From: Pyrinomonadaceae bacterium | GTDB taxonomy: Bacteria > Acidobacteriota > Blastocatellia > Pyrinomonadales > Pyrinomonadaceae | Direction of reading: 5' to 3' | Assembly (NCBI GenBank): GCA_028284415.1 | Contig: JANQRU010000001.1 | Span: forward strand, 372,001-436,000 | DNA length: 64,000 nucleotides | Part shown: in pieces, positions 50,868 to 59,447 of the stretch | Layout of the letters: the number at the start of each line of letters is the position of its first letter | Position numbering within the stretch: the stretch's first letter is position 1 | Position numbers and translations under genes: made by a program | Notes under the pieces: model-generated | What the model was told of the DNA's origin: nothing | What the model saw: only the letters and a program-made list of their open reading frames with translations | The model's database searches: none

Positions 50868-53723
50868 ATGAAAAGAAGAGTATTAAATATTTTTCGTACA
50901 TTTTTATACGGCAAGAATCAAAGCAGCAAAAAAGCCATGGAAAACCAAAATGGTTCAGCAATTATTATTGCACTCTTAGTTATGGTTTTATTAATGGGTT
51001 TTGTTGCCCTTGCTGTTTCAAGGACTTCAAATGAAACAATTGCTTCGACTAATGATGCTGAAGAAACAAAAGCATTTGAAGCTGCCCAAGCCAGCTTGGA
51101 AGTAATGACTCATAACTTCGACAAGATTTTTGATTATAAGTTAAATCCTGATACGAATGACTTGAATTCTATTATGTCAAAAAATCCTGATGGATTTACT
51201 ACCGATTATGATTTTAATCAAAACATAAGTCGTACAAGAACTGCTGAACAGGTTGTGATGACAGGACAGCAATTCCAAGGATTACACGCACTACGAGATG
51301 AATGGCAGATAGATACTACCGCAACTAATAAATATAGTGGTGTCCAAGTTGCTCTTCGACGTAGATTTTTTAACAACTTAGTGCCTATTTTTCAGTTTGG
51401 AATCTTTTATGAAGATGATCTCGAATTTCACCCTGGTCCCAGGTTTGATTTTGGTGGAAGAGTTCACTCAAACCGTCACCTATTCATGAAAGCAAATAAT
51501 CTGTATTTCTCATCTAAAGTAACGGCAACAGGTGAAATCTTCACAGACGTTATGAGAAACGGTAACAGCTCAGGTACTTACACAAATAAAATTAAAATTA
51601 AGAATGCTTCAGGTCAATATGTTTCTTTGAACTACAACATGGGAAGTGTATTGAACAGTGTTGCTAATGGTCCTGCTGTAATTAATGAGGCTGATATGCC
51701 TGTTGGCTATGCAAATGCAAACTGGGCAGCAAATGAAGTTTTGTTCCAAGGTAATCTTTTAGCAAATCAAACAAGACTTGATCTGCCTTTAAGAATTGCA
51801 AGTCAACTTGGTGGTAATGCACTTGATTACATCGAACTTGTCAAACGCGGTAAAACAGTAGGTGATTTATATAACGATGGAACTGGAACCGTTTCATCCC
51901 CAAGCATAGTTCCCGTAAATAGCACGTCAGCTGACAGCATAATTACAGCACAGGAAAGATATTACAATAAAGCAGGTATCAGAATTACTTTAGCCGATAG
52001 TAAAGCTAAGCTTCCAGGATGTGCTTCCGGAGTTGGGACATCAGCAGTTACTACTGCTTGTGGAATCAGATTGGACGGTGCAGCGAGTGGAGATGGTAGC
52101 AATCCTAGCGGCGGAAATGCAAGGGGTTATCAACCAAAGACAATGAAAGACGGTTATCAAGCAACCAAAGTTAACGGTGAAAGATTTTACCGTGGCTCTG
52201 GAGTAGAGACTTGGATAAAAATTGAAGCTGTTGGATGGAATCAATCTACTAATTCAGTCGGTGCATTTGACATAACTGAAGACGTTTTGAGTCTCGGTGT
52301 AACTGAAGCTGCTCCGATCATTAATGAAAGTGTAACTAAATTTGCGATAGATGAAAGTGGATATTACTCAAATAATATAGATACCCGCTCAATAATAAAA
52401 CTGCAAAGATTTATTTTCGATGATGGTGTAGTTGAATCAAGTTCAGATTACATTTCTGATGAAGAATGGAACAGTAAGGATTACAACTTCATTGTTGCAG
52501 AAGACGACAGTGGAGATGTGGATGATGGTACTTTCGGTGCGTTTAGCGGTGACCATGCTCAACACATGAAAGATGCAATTGTTGAAGGTTACACTGATCC
52601 AAAGGTTGTTCCATTTCCTATAAAAATGTTTGATGCCAGAGAAGGCATCTATAATGACGGTATGAACCTAAGCTCAGCTTATGGAAGTAATGTTCCATCG
52701 GCAGGCGTTATGAGTGTTTTAGACATTGATGTCGCTAACTTGAGAAAGTTCCTCAATGGTAATTTTGATGCCAATATGCCGAACGCAACACTTTTCCACG
52801 CTGCAATGGGAAGAAGTTTAGCTGGTACTGATATTCCTGACGCTAATGGCTGGGTATTATACGTGTCGGATCGTCGTGGAGACTATGATTTCGATGGCGA
52901 ATACGACATGGAAGATATTTACGGTAATAATGACGGCATTCTTCAATATGGTGAAGACGTCAATAATAACGGTACTCTAGAGGCTGATTATTCAAATGAA
53001 GCTGTCAGATACACAGGTTCCGGAAATCATGTTCCAAAAAGTATAGCTGCAACCATTGATCACACATATTATCGAAGAGCTGTAAGACTGATAAATGGAA
53101 CACAATTGCCTGGTCAATATGACAGTTCAACACCGACTAATACAAAAGGTTTTACCGTTGCTTCTGAAAATGCTATTTATACTTTAGGAAACTACAACGC
53201 AACAGGAATTAGCTCGGTTGGAAACCCTACACCTTCAACAAGTTATTTACCACAAAACACATTCGATCATGTTCCCGCATCTATAGTAGGTGATGCAGTA
53301 ACTATTCTTTCAAATAAATGGACAGATGGTAATGGCTTTAAGAATGCTTTTAATAAAAATAATCGCACAGCAAGTGAAACCACTGTTCGTTACGCGATTA
53401 TGTCTGGAGATGCTCGATCAAGTCTGATCGAAGCGGGCGAGCCTAACCAAGGTGGTGGTGACGTACAGTTAACAGGTGGAGTTCATAACTTTAAGAGAAC
53501 ACTTGAGAAATGGAGTGGAAAACGCTTGAACTACGCTGGTTCACTCATCAATCTATACAATGCTCGCAACAATACTGCTGCATTTAAGTGTTGTTCAAAA
53601 GTTTACAGTCCTCCAACTCGTAACTGGGTTTTCGATACGTCTTTCTTAGATCCAAATCGTTTGCCACCAGGGACTCCTTATTTCCAAACAATTCAATTAA
53701 CAGGCTTCCAAAGATTGAATTAA
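50868..53723 (+). CDS. PilX-like giant minor pilin with EF-hand-like loops
   Basis: A 951-residue protein, several times longer than ordinary PilX. Near residue 28 it has NQNGSAIIIALLVMVLLMGF, the PilX-type N-terminal helix, here without the usual Glu. The large extracellular remainder (about 50-951) is beta-rich. Near residues 667-705 it carries an EF-hand-like loop, DYDFDGEYDMED, that fits D-x-D-x-D-G-x-x-D-x-x-D. NNDG and DVNNNGTLEAD follow, suggesting Ca2+ binding. Two cysteines near the C-terminus (FKCCSK) could be disulfide-bonded. It may be a pilus-tip adhesin in place of PilY1, which I do not see. A strong terminator follows. Confidence 0.8.
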   Translation: MKRRVLNIFRTFLYGKNQSSKKAMENQNGSAIIIALLVMVLLMGFVALAVSRTSNETIASTNDAEETKAFEAAQASLEVMTHNFDKIFDYKLNPDTNDLNSIMSKNPDGFTTDYDFNQNISRTRTAEQVVMTGQQFQGLHALRDEWQIDTTATNKYSGVQVALRRRFFNNLVPIFQFGIFYEDDLEFHPGPRFDFGGRVHSNRHLFMKANNLYFSSKVTATGEIFTDVMRNGNSSGTYTNKIKIKNASGQYVSLNYNMGSVLNSVANGPAVINEADMPVGYANANWAANEVLFQGNLLANQTRLDLPLRIASQLGGNALDYIELVKRGKTVGDLYNDGTGTVSSPSIVPVNSTSADSIITAQERYYNKAGIRITLADSKAKLPGCASGVGTSAVTTACGIRLDGAASGDGSNPSGGNARGYQPKTMKDGYQATKVNGERFYRGSGVETWIKIEAVGWNQSTNSVGAFDITEDVLSLGVTEAAPIINESVTKFAIDESGYYSNNIDTRSIIKLQRFIFDDGVVESSSDYISDEEWNSKDYNFIVAEDDSGDVDDGTFGAFSGDHAQHMKDAIVEGYTDPKVVPFPIKMFDAREGIYNDGMNLSSAYGSNVPSAGVMSVLDIDVANLRKFLNGNFDANMPNATLFHAAMGRSLAGTDIPDANGWVLYVSDRRGDYDFDGEYDMEDIYGNNDGILQYGEDVNNNGTLEADYSNEAVRYTGSGNHVPKSIAATIDHTYYRRAVRLINGTQLPGQYDSSTPTNTKGFTVASENAIYTLGNYNATGISSVGNPTPSTSYLPQNTFDHVPASIVGDAVTILSNKWTDGNGFKNAFNKNNRTASETTVRYAIMSGDARSSLIEAGEPNQGGGDVQLTGGVHNFKRTLEKWSGKRLNYAGSLINLYNARNNTAAFKCCSKVYSPPTRNWVFDTSFLDPNRLPPGTPYFQTIQLTGFQRLN

Positions 53724-53749
53724 TTTTAACTAAAAACCTATGCAGGTAA

Positions 53750-53779
53750 GGGATGCAGAAACTGCATCCCTCTTTTTTT
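53750..53779 (+). terminator. Rho-independent terminator of the pilin unit
   Basis: GGGATGCAG (53750-53758) pairs with CTGCATCCC (53762-53770), loop AAA, followed by TCTTTTTTT. Confidence 0.95.
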
Positions 53780-53838
53780 ATTTGCAGAGACAGAACTTTG
53801 CATCCTAAAAATCGTATGAAGTTTATAGAGTATTTCTC

Positions 53839-53847
53839 TGCTATAAT
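53839..53847 (+). promoter_or_regulatory. Extended -10 promoter of the Ser/Thr kinase unit
   Basis: TGCTATAAT at 53839-53847 is a perfect extended -10 element, 21 bases before the ATG at 53869. The transcript would have a very short leader (about 15 bases). Confidence 0.6.
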
Positions 53848-53868
53848 GTAAGCTTATTACGATTTCTT

Positions 53869-55371
53869 ATGAAAGAATTGGCTCTAAAAAACAGTCGTTT
53901 GGACGATAGATATGACATACGCCAAAGATTAGGACGTGGAAGTTATGCAGAAATTTTTGTCGCCAAAGACATATTAGCCTCAACTCAATCAACTCATCGT
54001 TTTGTTGTAATTAAAGCTCTCAATGTTTTTATGCAAAACGATCTTGATCTTGATCTTGAAAGAACACTTGTCGAAAACTTTCAAAATGAAGCAATCGCCC
54101 TTGATAGAGTCCGTCATCCCAATGTCATCAGCCGTTTAGGGCACGGCACAGCTAAAGATTTACATGGCACAGTCTTTCATTATTTAGTTTTGGAATACTT
54201 ACCTGGAGGTGATCTAGCTAAACTTTGTAGAAAAAAAGCCTTAGAATTACAACAAGCTTTAGATTACGTTGAGCAGGCTTGTGCTGGGCTTGCACATGCT
54301 CATAAAAATGAAATTATCCACCGAGATATAAAACCTCAAAATTTACTTTTAACTGAAGATAAAAAAATAGTAAAAATAGCGGATTTCGGAGTCGCGAGAG
54401 TTACTCAAAATGATGCTCCGATCACACGGGTTGGAACTAATATCTATGCCCCGCCTGAACATAGTCCTATGTTCTCAGGCGATACGGATAAACTAGTTTT
54501 TTCGGAACTTACACCTGCGGCTGATATTTACTCTTTAGCAAAATCAACATATGTATTAGTCACAAATGAATCACCAAGATTTTTTGCTAACCAACCGATC
54601 ACAGAACTTCCCCATTCGATGAGGCAAAAAGTTTGGGCAAATGAATTTTTAAAAGTTCTAACCAGAGCAACACAAAAAGATCCTCGTAACAGGTATCAGG
54701 ACGTTAATGAATTTTGGCAGGATTTATCGAAGCTTAGGTACGTTGGTGAAACAAGCGGAATTGAGATAGCTACAAAAGTGTCAGTTCGAAACAGTACTAC
54801 TCCGAAACCTCAGATAACGAAAGGCTACACACCCTTAGCACCACAAAAACCTGAATTTGATACATCAAAAGAGTTAAATCGTAAATTTGAAACCAAGGCT
54901 TTAGATAAAAAAATCGCAGTCAACATTAATCGAAATCCCTTAATTGAACCACCAAGAAGAACTCCTACGGCAACTGCAGAGAATCAAGACTTAAACAACA
55001 AAGAAATTATTGATATACAAAAACCTAAACCTAAAAGAAAATATTTGCGATATTTTGCTATTTTTCTTTTACTCATAGGAATTTTTGCAGTAAGTTTATA
55101 TGGCACATATAATTACATCTTAAGTAGAGGATCGGTCACAACGAATCCTGAAATAATTGGGGTTGCGAAAACCAATATAAATTTAAGACCTGAACCAACA
55201 ACGCAGAAGCCACCAATCGGGCTTATAACTGAAAATTCGAGACTTAGAATTATTAGCAAAAAAAACAGGTGGTATGAAGTTGTTATAATCAAGCAAGGTA
55301 CGCTCAGAGATAACTCTCAGGAAAATAAAAAAGGCTGGGCATACGGTAAATATATAGAAATCGAAGAATAG
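53869..55371 (+). CDS. Membrane Ser/Thr protein kinase with extracellular SH3-like domain
   Basis: A 500-residue Hanks-type kinase. The kinase domain (about 15-295) has the glycine loop LGRGSYAEIFVAKD, an invariant lysine in VVIKALN, the catalytic HRDIKPQN (D153), and DFGVAR. A disordered linker leads to a membrane helix (about 390-413, YFAIFLLLIGIFAVSLYG). The outside part is a bacterial SH3-like domain (about 430-498; TNINLRPEP, IGLITENSRLRIISK, W). It is transcribed with the DUF3662-FHA gene ten bases downstream. With the PP2C and FHA genes at 41581-48125 it makes a writer, eraser and reader set for phospho-threonine signalling. Confidence 0.94.
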   Translation: MKELALKNSRLDDRYDIRQRLGRGSYAEIFVAKDILASTQSTHRFVVIKALNVFMQNDLDLDLERTLVENFQNEAIALDRVRHPNVISRLGHGTAKDLHGTVFHYLVLEYLPGGDLAKLCRKKALELQQALDYVEQACAGLAHAHKNEIIHRDIKPQNLLLTEDKKIVKIADFGVARVTQNDAPITRVGTNIYAPPEHSPMFSGDTDKLVFSELTPAADIYSLAKSTYVLVTNESPRFFANQPITELPHSMRQKVWANEFLKVLTRATQKDPRNRYQDVNEFWQDLSKLRYVGETSGIEIATKVSVRNSTTPKPQITKGYTPLAPQKPEFDTSKELNRKFETKALDKKIAVNINRNPLIEPPRRTPTATAENQDLNNKEIIDIQKPKPKRKYLRYFAIFLLLIGIFAVSLYGTYNYILSRGSVTTNPEIIGVAKTNINLRPEPTTQKPPIGLITENSRLRIISKKNRWYEVVIIKQGTLRDNSQENKKGWAYGKYIEIEE

Positions 55372-55380
55372 GAGAAATCG

Positions 55381-56322
55381 GTGAGCGTTTTAGACAAAGT
55401 AAGACGTTGGATTGATGGAGAAAGTGCAGAGCTTGTTTTAGAAGAAGCCGCACGCGATGCTCAAGTAAAACCTAGAAGCAAAGCCGAAGAATTCATTGTA
55501 AAGATTGCCAAGGCTGTTGAGGAAGTAATGCAAAGAGAGCTTGTTCCGCTCCCGCAGGGCACTACTATCATTCCGACTGAATATATAATCTTTTTAAGCG
55601 AGGAAGATGATAAAGAATGGCAAGGTGCTAAACGCCGCGGTTTAGAACAAGGTCTTTACCATGTTTTAGCTGAAAGAGCTAAAGAAATTGCGGGCAAGAA
55701 AAAGCTTGAAACTCAATCATTTGCTGTTGAACTACGCGTTGATGGCACTTTAGAAAAAGAAGAAATTCGTGTTCAACACAGCTGGGAAGAAAGCTCTTCA
55801 CCAAAAACCAGTGTGCATGCACGCAAAAAGCCAGTTCAACCTCCTAAACAAAATCCAACACCTCCTGTTCAATCAACACCTCCTCCACCTCCTCCGAATT
55901 TCACACAAAATCCAGCTACTCAACAAAATTATCAACAGCCTACAAATGTTGGATACCAGACACAAAACCCAAATGATGTAGAGGAGATGACTCGCGTCAG
56001 TAACCGTAAAATTGCACTTTATAATTTAGAAATTTGGAAAAATGGTGTAAGACAAAATGTTTTACCAATCTACCAAAGAGAAATAACCATCGGACGCGGT
56101 TCAAAATCAAAACCTGTTGATATAACTCTGGCTGGTGACCCTGAAATAAGTCGCCGACATTTAATGTTGATTTTGGATAAACTTGGTAATTTTTCAATCA
56201 TTAATGAAGGACGTAATCCAACTATCTTAAATAATGTTGAATTACCAATGGGGCAAAGAATACAAGTTTCACCGGGTCAGCATTTCCTTGTTTGTAGTTA
56301 TATGTTGAGAATTCAACCCTAA
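55381..56322 (+). CDS. Second DUF3662 plus FHA domain protein
   Basis: A 313-residue adaptor starting at GTG with AGGAG six bases upstream. DUF3662 occupies about residues 5-135 (LVPLPQGTTIIPTEYIIFLS, RRGLEQGLYHVLAE). A Pro/Gln-rich linker with QSTPPPPPPNF follows. The FHA domain is at about 205-310 (ITIGRGSKSKPVDITLAG, EISRRHLMLIL, N-rich turn at the phosphate site). It is a paralogue in layout of the FhaA-like protein at 46821-48125 but pairs directly with the kinase gene, so it is a likely kinase substrate or partner. Confidence 0.9.
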   Translation: MSVLDKVRRWIDGESAELVLEEAARDAQVKPRSKAEEFIVKIAKAVEEVMQRELVPLPQGTTIIPTEYIIFLSEEDDKEWQGAKRRGLEQGLYHVLAERAKEIAGKKKLETQSFAVELRVDGTLEKEEIRVQHSWEESSSPKTSVHARKKPVQPPKQNPTPPVQSTPPPPPPNFTQNPATQQNYQQPTNVGYQTQNPNDVEEMTRVSNRKIALYNLEIWKNGVRQNVLPIYQREITIGRGSKSKPVDITLAGDPEISRRHLMLILDKLGNFSIINEGRNPTILNNVELPMGQRIQVSPGQHFLVCSYMLRIQP

Positions 56323-56331
56323 AAAATACCT

Positions 56332-58062
56332 ATGAAAAAAAATTTATCTTTGTATTCAGTAGTGCTATCTCTTTTAGTAGTACTTTTTGTATCGCCTAAC
56401 TTTTATAAACTTGAAGCTTCTTGGGGAAAGCCTGTACGCGGTAAAAATGCGATGGTTGCCTCACAACATGAGCTGGCTTCAAAGATTGGTGTTGATGTTA
56501 TGAAAAAAGGTGGTAATGCTGTTGATGCCGCGATTGCTGTCGGATTAGCTTTAGCAGTTGTTTATCCTGAAGCGGGTAATTTAGGTGGTGGAGGCTTTAT
56601 GGTCATCCGCACTAAAGACGGGAAATTCACATCAATTGATTACCGAGAAATGGCACCAGCAAAAGCTACAAGAAATATTTATATCGGCAAAGATGGCAAG
56701 GTAATTCGGGGTGAAGGCGGTTCTGTAATTGGCTATCGTGCGGCAGGAGTTCCTGGCACTCCAGCAGGATTTGATTATGCATTAAAAAAATACGGTTCAG
56801 GAAAAATAAGCTGGGCTGAATTGGTTGAGCCTTCACGTAAATTAGCTGAAGAAGGTTACATATTAAGCTATAGACTTGCCGAACTTTTCAAATCCTATAA
56901 AGGAAGTTTAGAACAATACGAAGACAGTAAAAAGATATTTTTAAGAAATGGAAATTATTACAAAGAAGGTGATTTATTTAAACAACCTGACTTGGCAAAA
57001 ACCCTCGAAAGAATGAAAAAAGAGGGAGCCAAAGAGTTTTATGAAGGTAAAACTGCCCGTTTAATTGCCGACGATATGAAACAAAATAATGGACTTATCA
57101 CCTTACAAGACCTAAAGAATTATGTCGTGAAAGAAAGAGTTCCCGTCCGGGGCAATTATCGCGGACATGAGATTGTTTCAATGCCTCCGCCATCATCTGG
57201 TGGAATTGTTTTAGTTCAAATACTAAATATGTTGGAACAGTATGATATTGACAAAATGGGACATAATTCATCAGCAAAATATCATTTACTAGCTGAAGCA
57301 ATGCGACGAGCTTTTGCTGATCGAGCTGAATATATGGGTGACCCTGATTTTTCTTTCATTCCAACATTCCAATTAATTCAGAAAAAATATGCAGTTGAAA
57401 GAAGCAAATCTATTAATCCGACCAAAGCTTCAAATAGTAAAGACATCAAATTTGGAAAAATAAAAGGTAAAGAATCTCTAGACACAACTCATTACACAGT
57501 CGTTGATAAAGATGGAATGGTGGTCTCAAACACTTACACAATCAACAATATATATGGTTCGGCTGTGACTGCAAAAGGTACGGGAGTCTTGTTAAATGAC
57601 GAGATGGATGACTTTGCCGCCCAACCCGGAAAACCTAATTTATTTGGACTTGTACAAGGAGAAAGAAATGCTGTTGGTCCAAAAAAACGTCCTCTTTCAT
57701 CTATGACACCAACAATTGTAATGAAAAAAGATGGTTCATTTTGGTTTGCGGTAGGTGCAAGAGGAGGACCAAGAATTATTACAGCAGTTCTGCAATCCAC
57801 AATAAATATGATAGATCATAAGATGAATATTCAAGAGGCGATTGATGCTCCACGAATTCACCATCAATGGTTGCCTGATTATATAATGTTTGAACCCTAT
57901 GGGATGTCAAAAGACACACGCAGTATCCTCGAAAAATATGGACACAAATTTGCTCCAAGAGCTAGGAATCTTGCATCGGCAACTGCTATCGCTGTTGATG
58001 AAAAAGGCGTTAGATTAGGTGCGATAGATTCAAGAAGTGACGGAGTTGCCATAGGATATTAA
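56332..58062 (+). CDS. ggt: Gamma-glutamyltransferase
   Basis: A 576-residue periplasmic enzyme that transfers or hydrolyses the gamma-glutamyl group of glutathione and similar peptides. The signal peptide covers about residues 1-28. The precursor is cut autocatalytically before the nucleophile T386 in DTTHYTVVDKDG, giving large and small subunits. Family landmarks are GGNAVDAAIAVGLALAVV, AGNLGGGGFMVI, MPPPSSGGIVLVQIL and PLSSMTPTIV. It follows the FHA gene by nine bases and may share its transcript, though a functional link is not evident. Confidence 0.96.
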   Translation: MKKNLSLYSVVLSLLVVLFVSPNFYKLEASWGKPVRGKNAMVASQHELASKIGVDVMKKGGNAVDAAIAVGLALAVVYPEAGNLGGGGFMVIRTKDGKFTSIDYREMAPAKATRNIYIGKDGKVIRGEGGSVIGYRAAGVPGTPAGFDYALKKYGSGKISWAELVEPSRKLAEEGYILSYRLAELFKSYKGSLEQYEDSKKIFLRNGNYYKEGDLFKQPDLAKTLERMKKEGAKEFYEGKTARLIADDMKQNNGLITLQDLKNYVVKERVPVRGNYRGHEIVSMPPPSSGGIVLVQILNMLEQYDIDKMGHNSSAKYHLLAEAMRRAFADRAEYMGDPDFSFIPTFQLIQKKYAVERSKSINPTKASNSKDIKFGKIKGKESLDTTHYTVVDKDGMVVSNTYTINNIYGSAVTAKGTGVLLNDEMDDFAAQPGKPNLFGLVQGERNAVGPKKRPLSSMTPTIVMKKDGSFWFAVGARGGPRIITAVLQSTINMIDHKMNIQEAIDAPRIHHQWLPDYIMFEPYGMSKDTRSILEKYGHKFAPRARNLASATAIAVDEKGVRLGAIDSRSDGVAIGY

Positions 58063-58104
58063 AAATTTTGAAATAATTACATAAAATAAAAAACAGGAGA
58101 CAGA

Positions 58105-58584
58105 ATGAAACTATTTAAATTACTATTCATTGCTATTTTGGCTATTACAATTGGTGCTTGCGGTGACGCAACTGAAACTAAAAAAGCTGATGAAAAAGCA
58201 GATACAAAAACAGAGGAAAAGCAAGAAGATAAAAAAACTGAAACAACTGATGCCTCTGCAGATACTCCAAAGAAAGCAATTGAAGACTTTGTAAAAGCTT
58301 ACCTTGCCAAAGATGTTGAGGGTATAAAAAAACGTTTTTCAAAAGCTACTTTAGCAACAATGCAAAAAGGTGCTGACGCTCAGAAAAAAGAGCTTGATGA
58401 TATGCTGAAGCAATTTATGGAGCTAGATGATATGCCATTTAAGGATACTCCAGAGATGCGTAATGAAAAAATCGATGGTGACAAAGCCACAGTTGAAGTC
58501 AAAGCTGATGGCAAATGGGAACCAACACCTCTTGTAAAAGAAGATGGCATGTGGAAATTAGATTTCCAAAATATGGAGAAATAA
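58105..58584 (+). CDS. Small lipoprotein, DUF4878/NTF2-like domain
   Basis: A 159-residue lipoprotein: signal IAILAITIGAC with Cys at residue 19, then a Lys/Glu/Thr-rich linker (residues 20-52). The domain about 53-157 begins TPKKAIEDFVKAYLAKDVEGIKKRFS. It ends KWEPTPLVKEDGMWKLDF, a pattern of the DUF4878/NTF2-like fold often found in lipoproteins. Function unknown. An AGGAGAC site precedes the ATG, and a terminator follows the stop. Confidence 0.75.
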   Translation: MKLFKLLFIAILAITIGACGDATETKKADEKADTKTEEKQEDKKTETTDASADTPKKAIEDFVKAYLAKDVEGIKKRFSKATLATMQKGADAQKKELDDMLKQFMELDDMPFKDTPEMRNEKIDGDKATVEVKADGKWEPTPLVKEDGMWKLDFQNMEK

Positions 58585-58612
58585 AATCTGTATAATAACT
58601 AACAGTAAAATG

Positions 58613-58648
58613 AAAGAGTAGCGTATTACTTTAGCTACTCTTTTTTTT
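58613..58648 (+). terminator. Rho-independent terminator after the lipoprotein gene
   Basis: AAAGAGTAGC (58613-58622) pairs with GCTACTCTTT (58634-58643) around an 11-base loop, followed by a T-run to 58648. Confidence 0.93.
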
Positions 58649-58711
58649 CAACCAAAGTATTGCTAATAGATCAAATGAAGGTGCTTTTACGGAATAATGT
58701 ATTGTTAGTTC

Positions 58712-59380
58712 CTAAACAAGTCTGTTCTTTAACGCTTTTGCTACAGCTTCAGATTTTGAGTGAACCTGAAGCTTTTCGTAAATATGTTTTATATGAAATG
58801 ATATCGTATTTACGCTTAAATTAAGTTCCGCTGCTGCAGTCTTGTAATTATGTCCTTCAACAAGCATCTTCAGAATGCGGGTTTCATGTGGAGTGAGATC
58901 ATAGTCAACTTGTTTAGGCGGAGGGCTTTCGCGAAATAATTGCATCACTCGCATTGCAATTTCTGGTGACATTGGAGCACCACCACTTTGGACTTCACGA
59001 AGACATTCAAGAATTTTTGGCATCGGTGTAGATTTAAGCAAATATCCGCTTGCCCCTGCACAAATTCCATCAATTATCCGATCATCATCATCATAAACGC
59101 TAAGAATTAAGATTGATAAATTTGGATATTTTTGTTTGAGAATCTTTATTCCCTCAATTCCGCTCATTTTAGGTAAGCCAATATCATTTAAGACAACGTC
59201 AGGCAAATTTTTGGGGAGTTCTTCTAATCCCTCTTCCATCGAACGATAGCTTCCGGTACATTCAAATCCTTCAGCACCACCTATTAATCTGGATAGACCA
59301 AAACGGATTTCTTCGCGGTCTTCAACAATAGCCACACGAATAGGCTTTTCTTGCTTACTATTTTGGGCGTTCACTTTCAT
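58712..59380 (-). CDS. NarL/LuxR-family response regulator
   Basis: A 222-residue two-component regulator. The receiver has the acidic pair E20-D21, phosphoacceptor D66 (VVLNDIGLPKMSG; the residue before the Asp is Asn) and Lys in YLLKSTP. The LuxR-type helix-turn-helix (about 155-215; LTPHETRILKMLVEGHNYKT, AELNLSVNTISFHI) binds DNA. It lies downstream of the Reg_prop histidine kinase on the same strand with a 67-base gap and is presumably its partner. Confidence 0.95.
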   Translation of the reverse strand: MKVNAQNSKQEKPIRVAIVEDREEIRFGLSRLIGGAEGFECTGSYRSMEEGLEELPKNLPDVVLNDIGLPKMSGIEGIKILKQKYPNLSILILSVYDDDDRIIDGICAGASGYLLKSTPMPKILECLREVQSGGAPMSPEIAMRVMQLFRESPPPKQVDYDLTPHETRILKMLVEGHNYKTAAAELNLSVNTISFHIKHIYEKLQVHSKSEAVAKALKNRLV

Positions 59381-59447
59381 TTATTTTTTGGGGCTTAGAA
59401 AATTCTCTATTAGATTAAATCAGAATGTAAAAGCGTAAACCACATAT

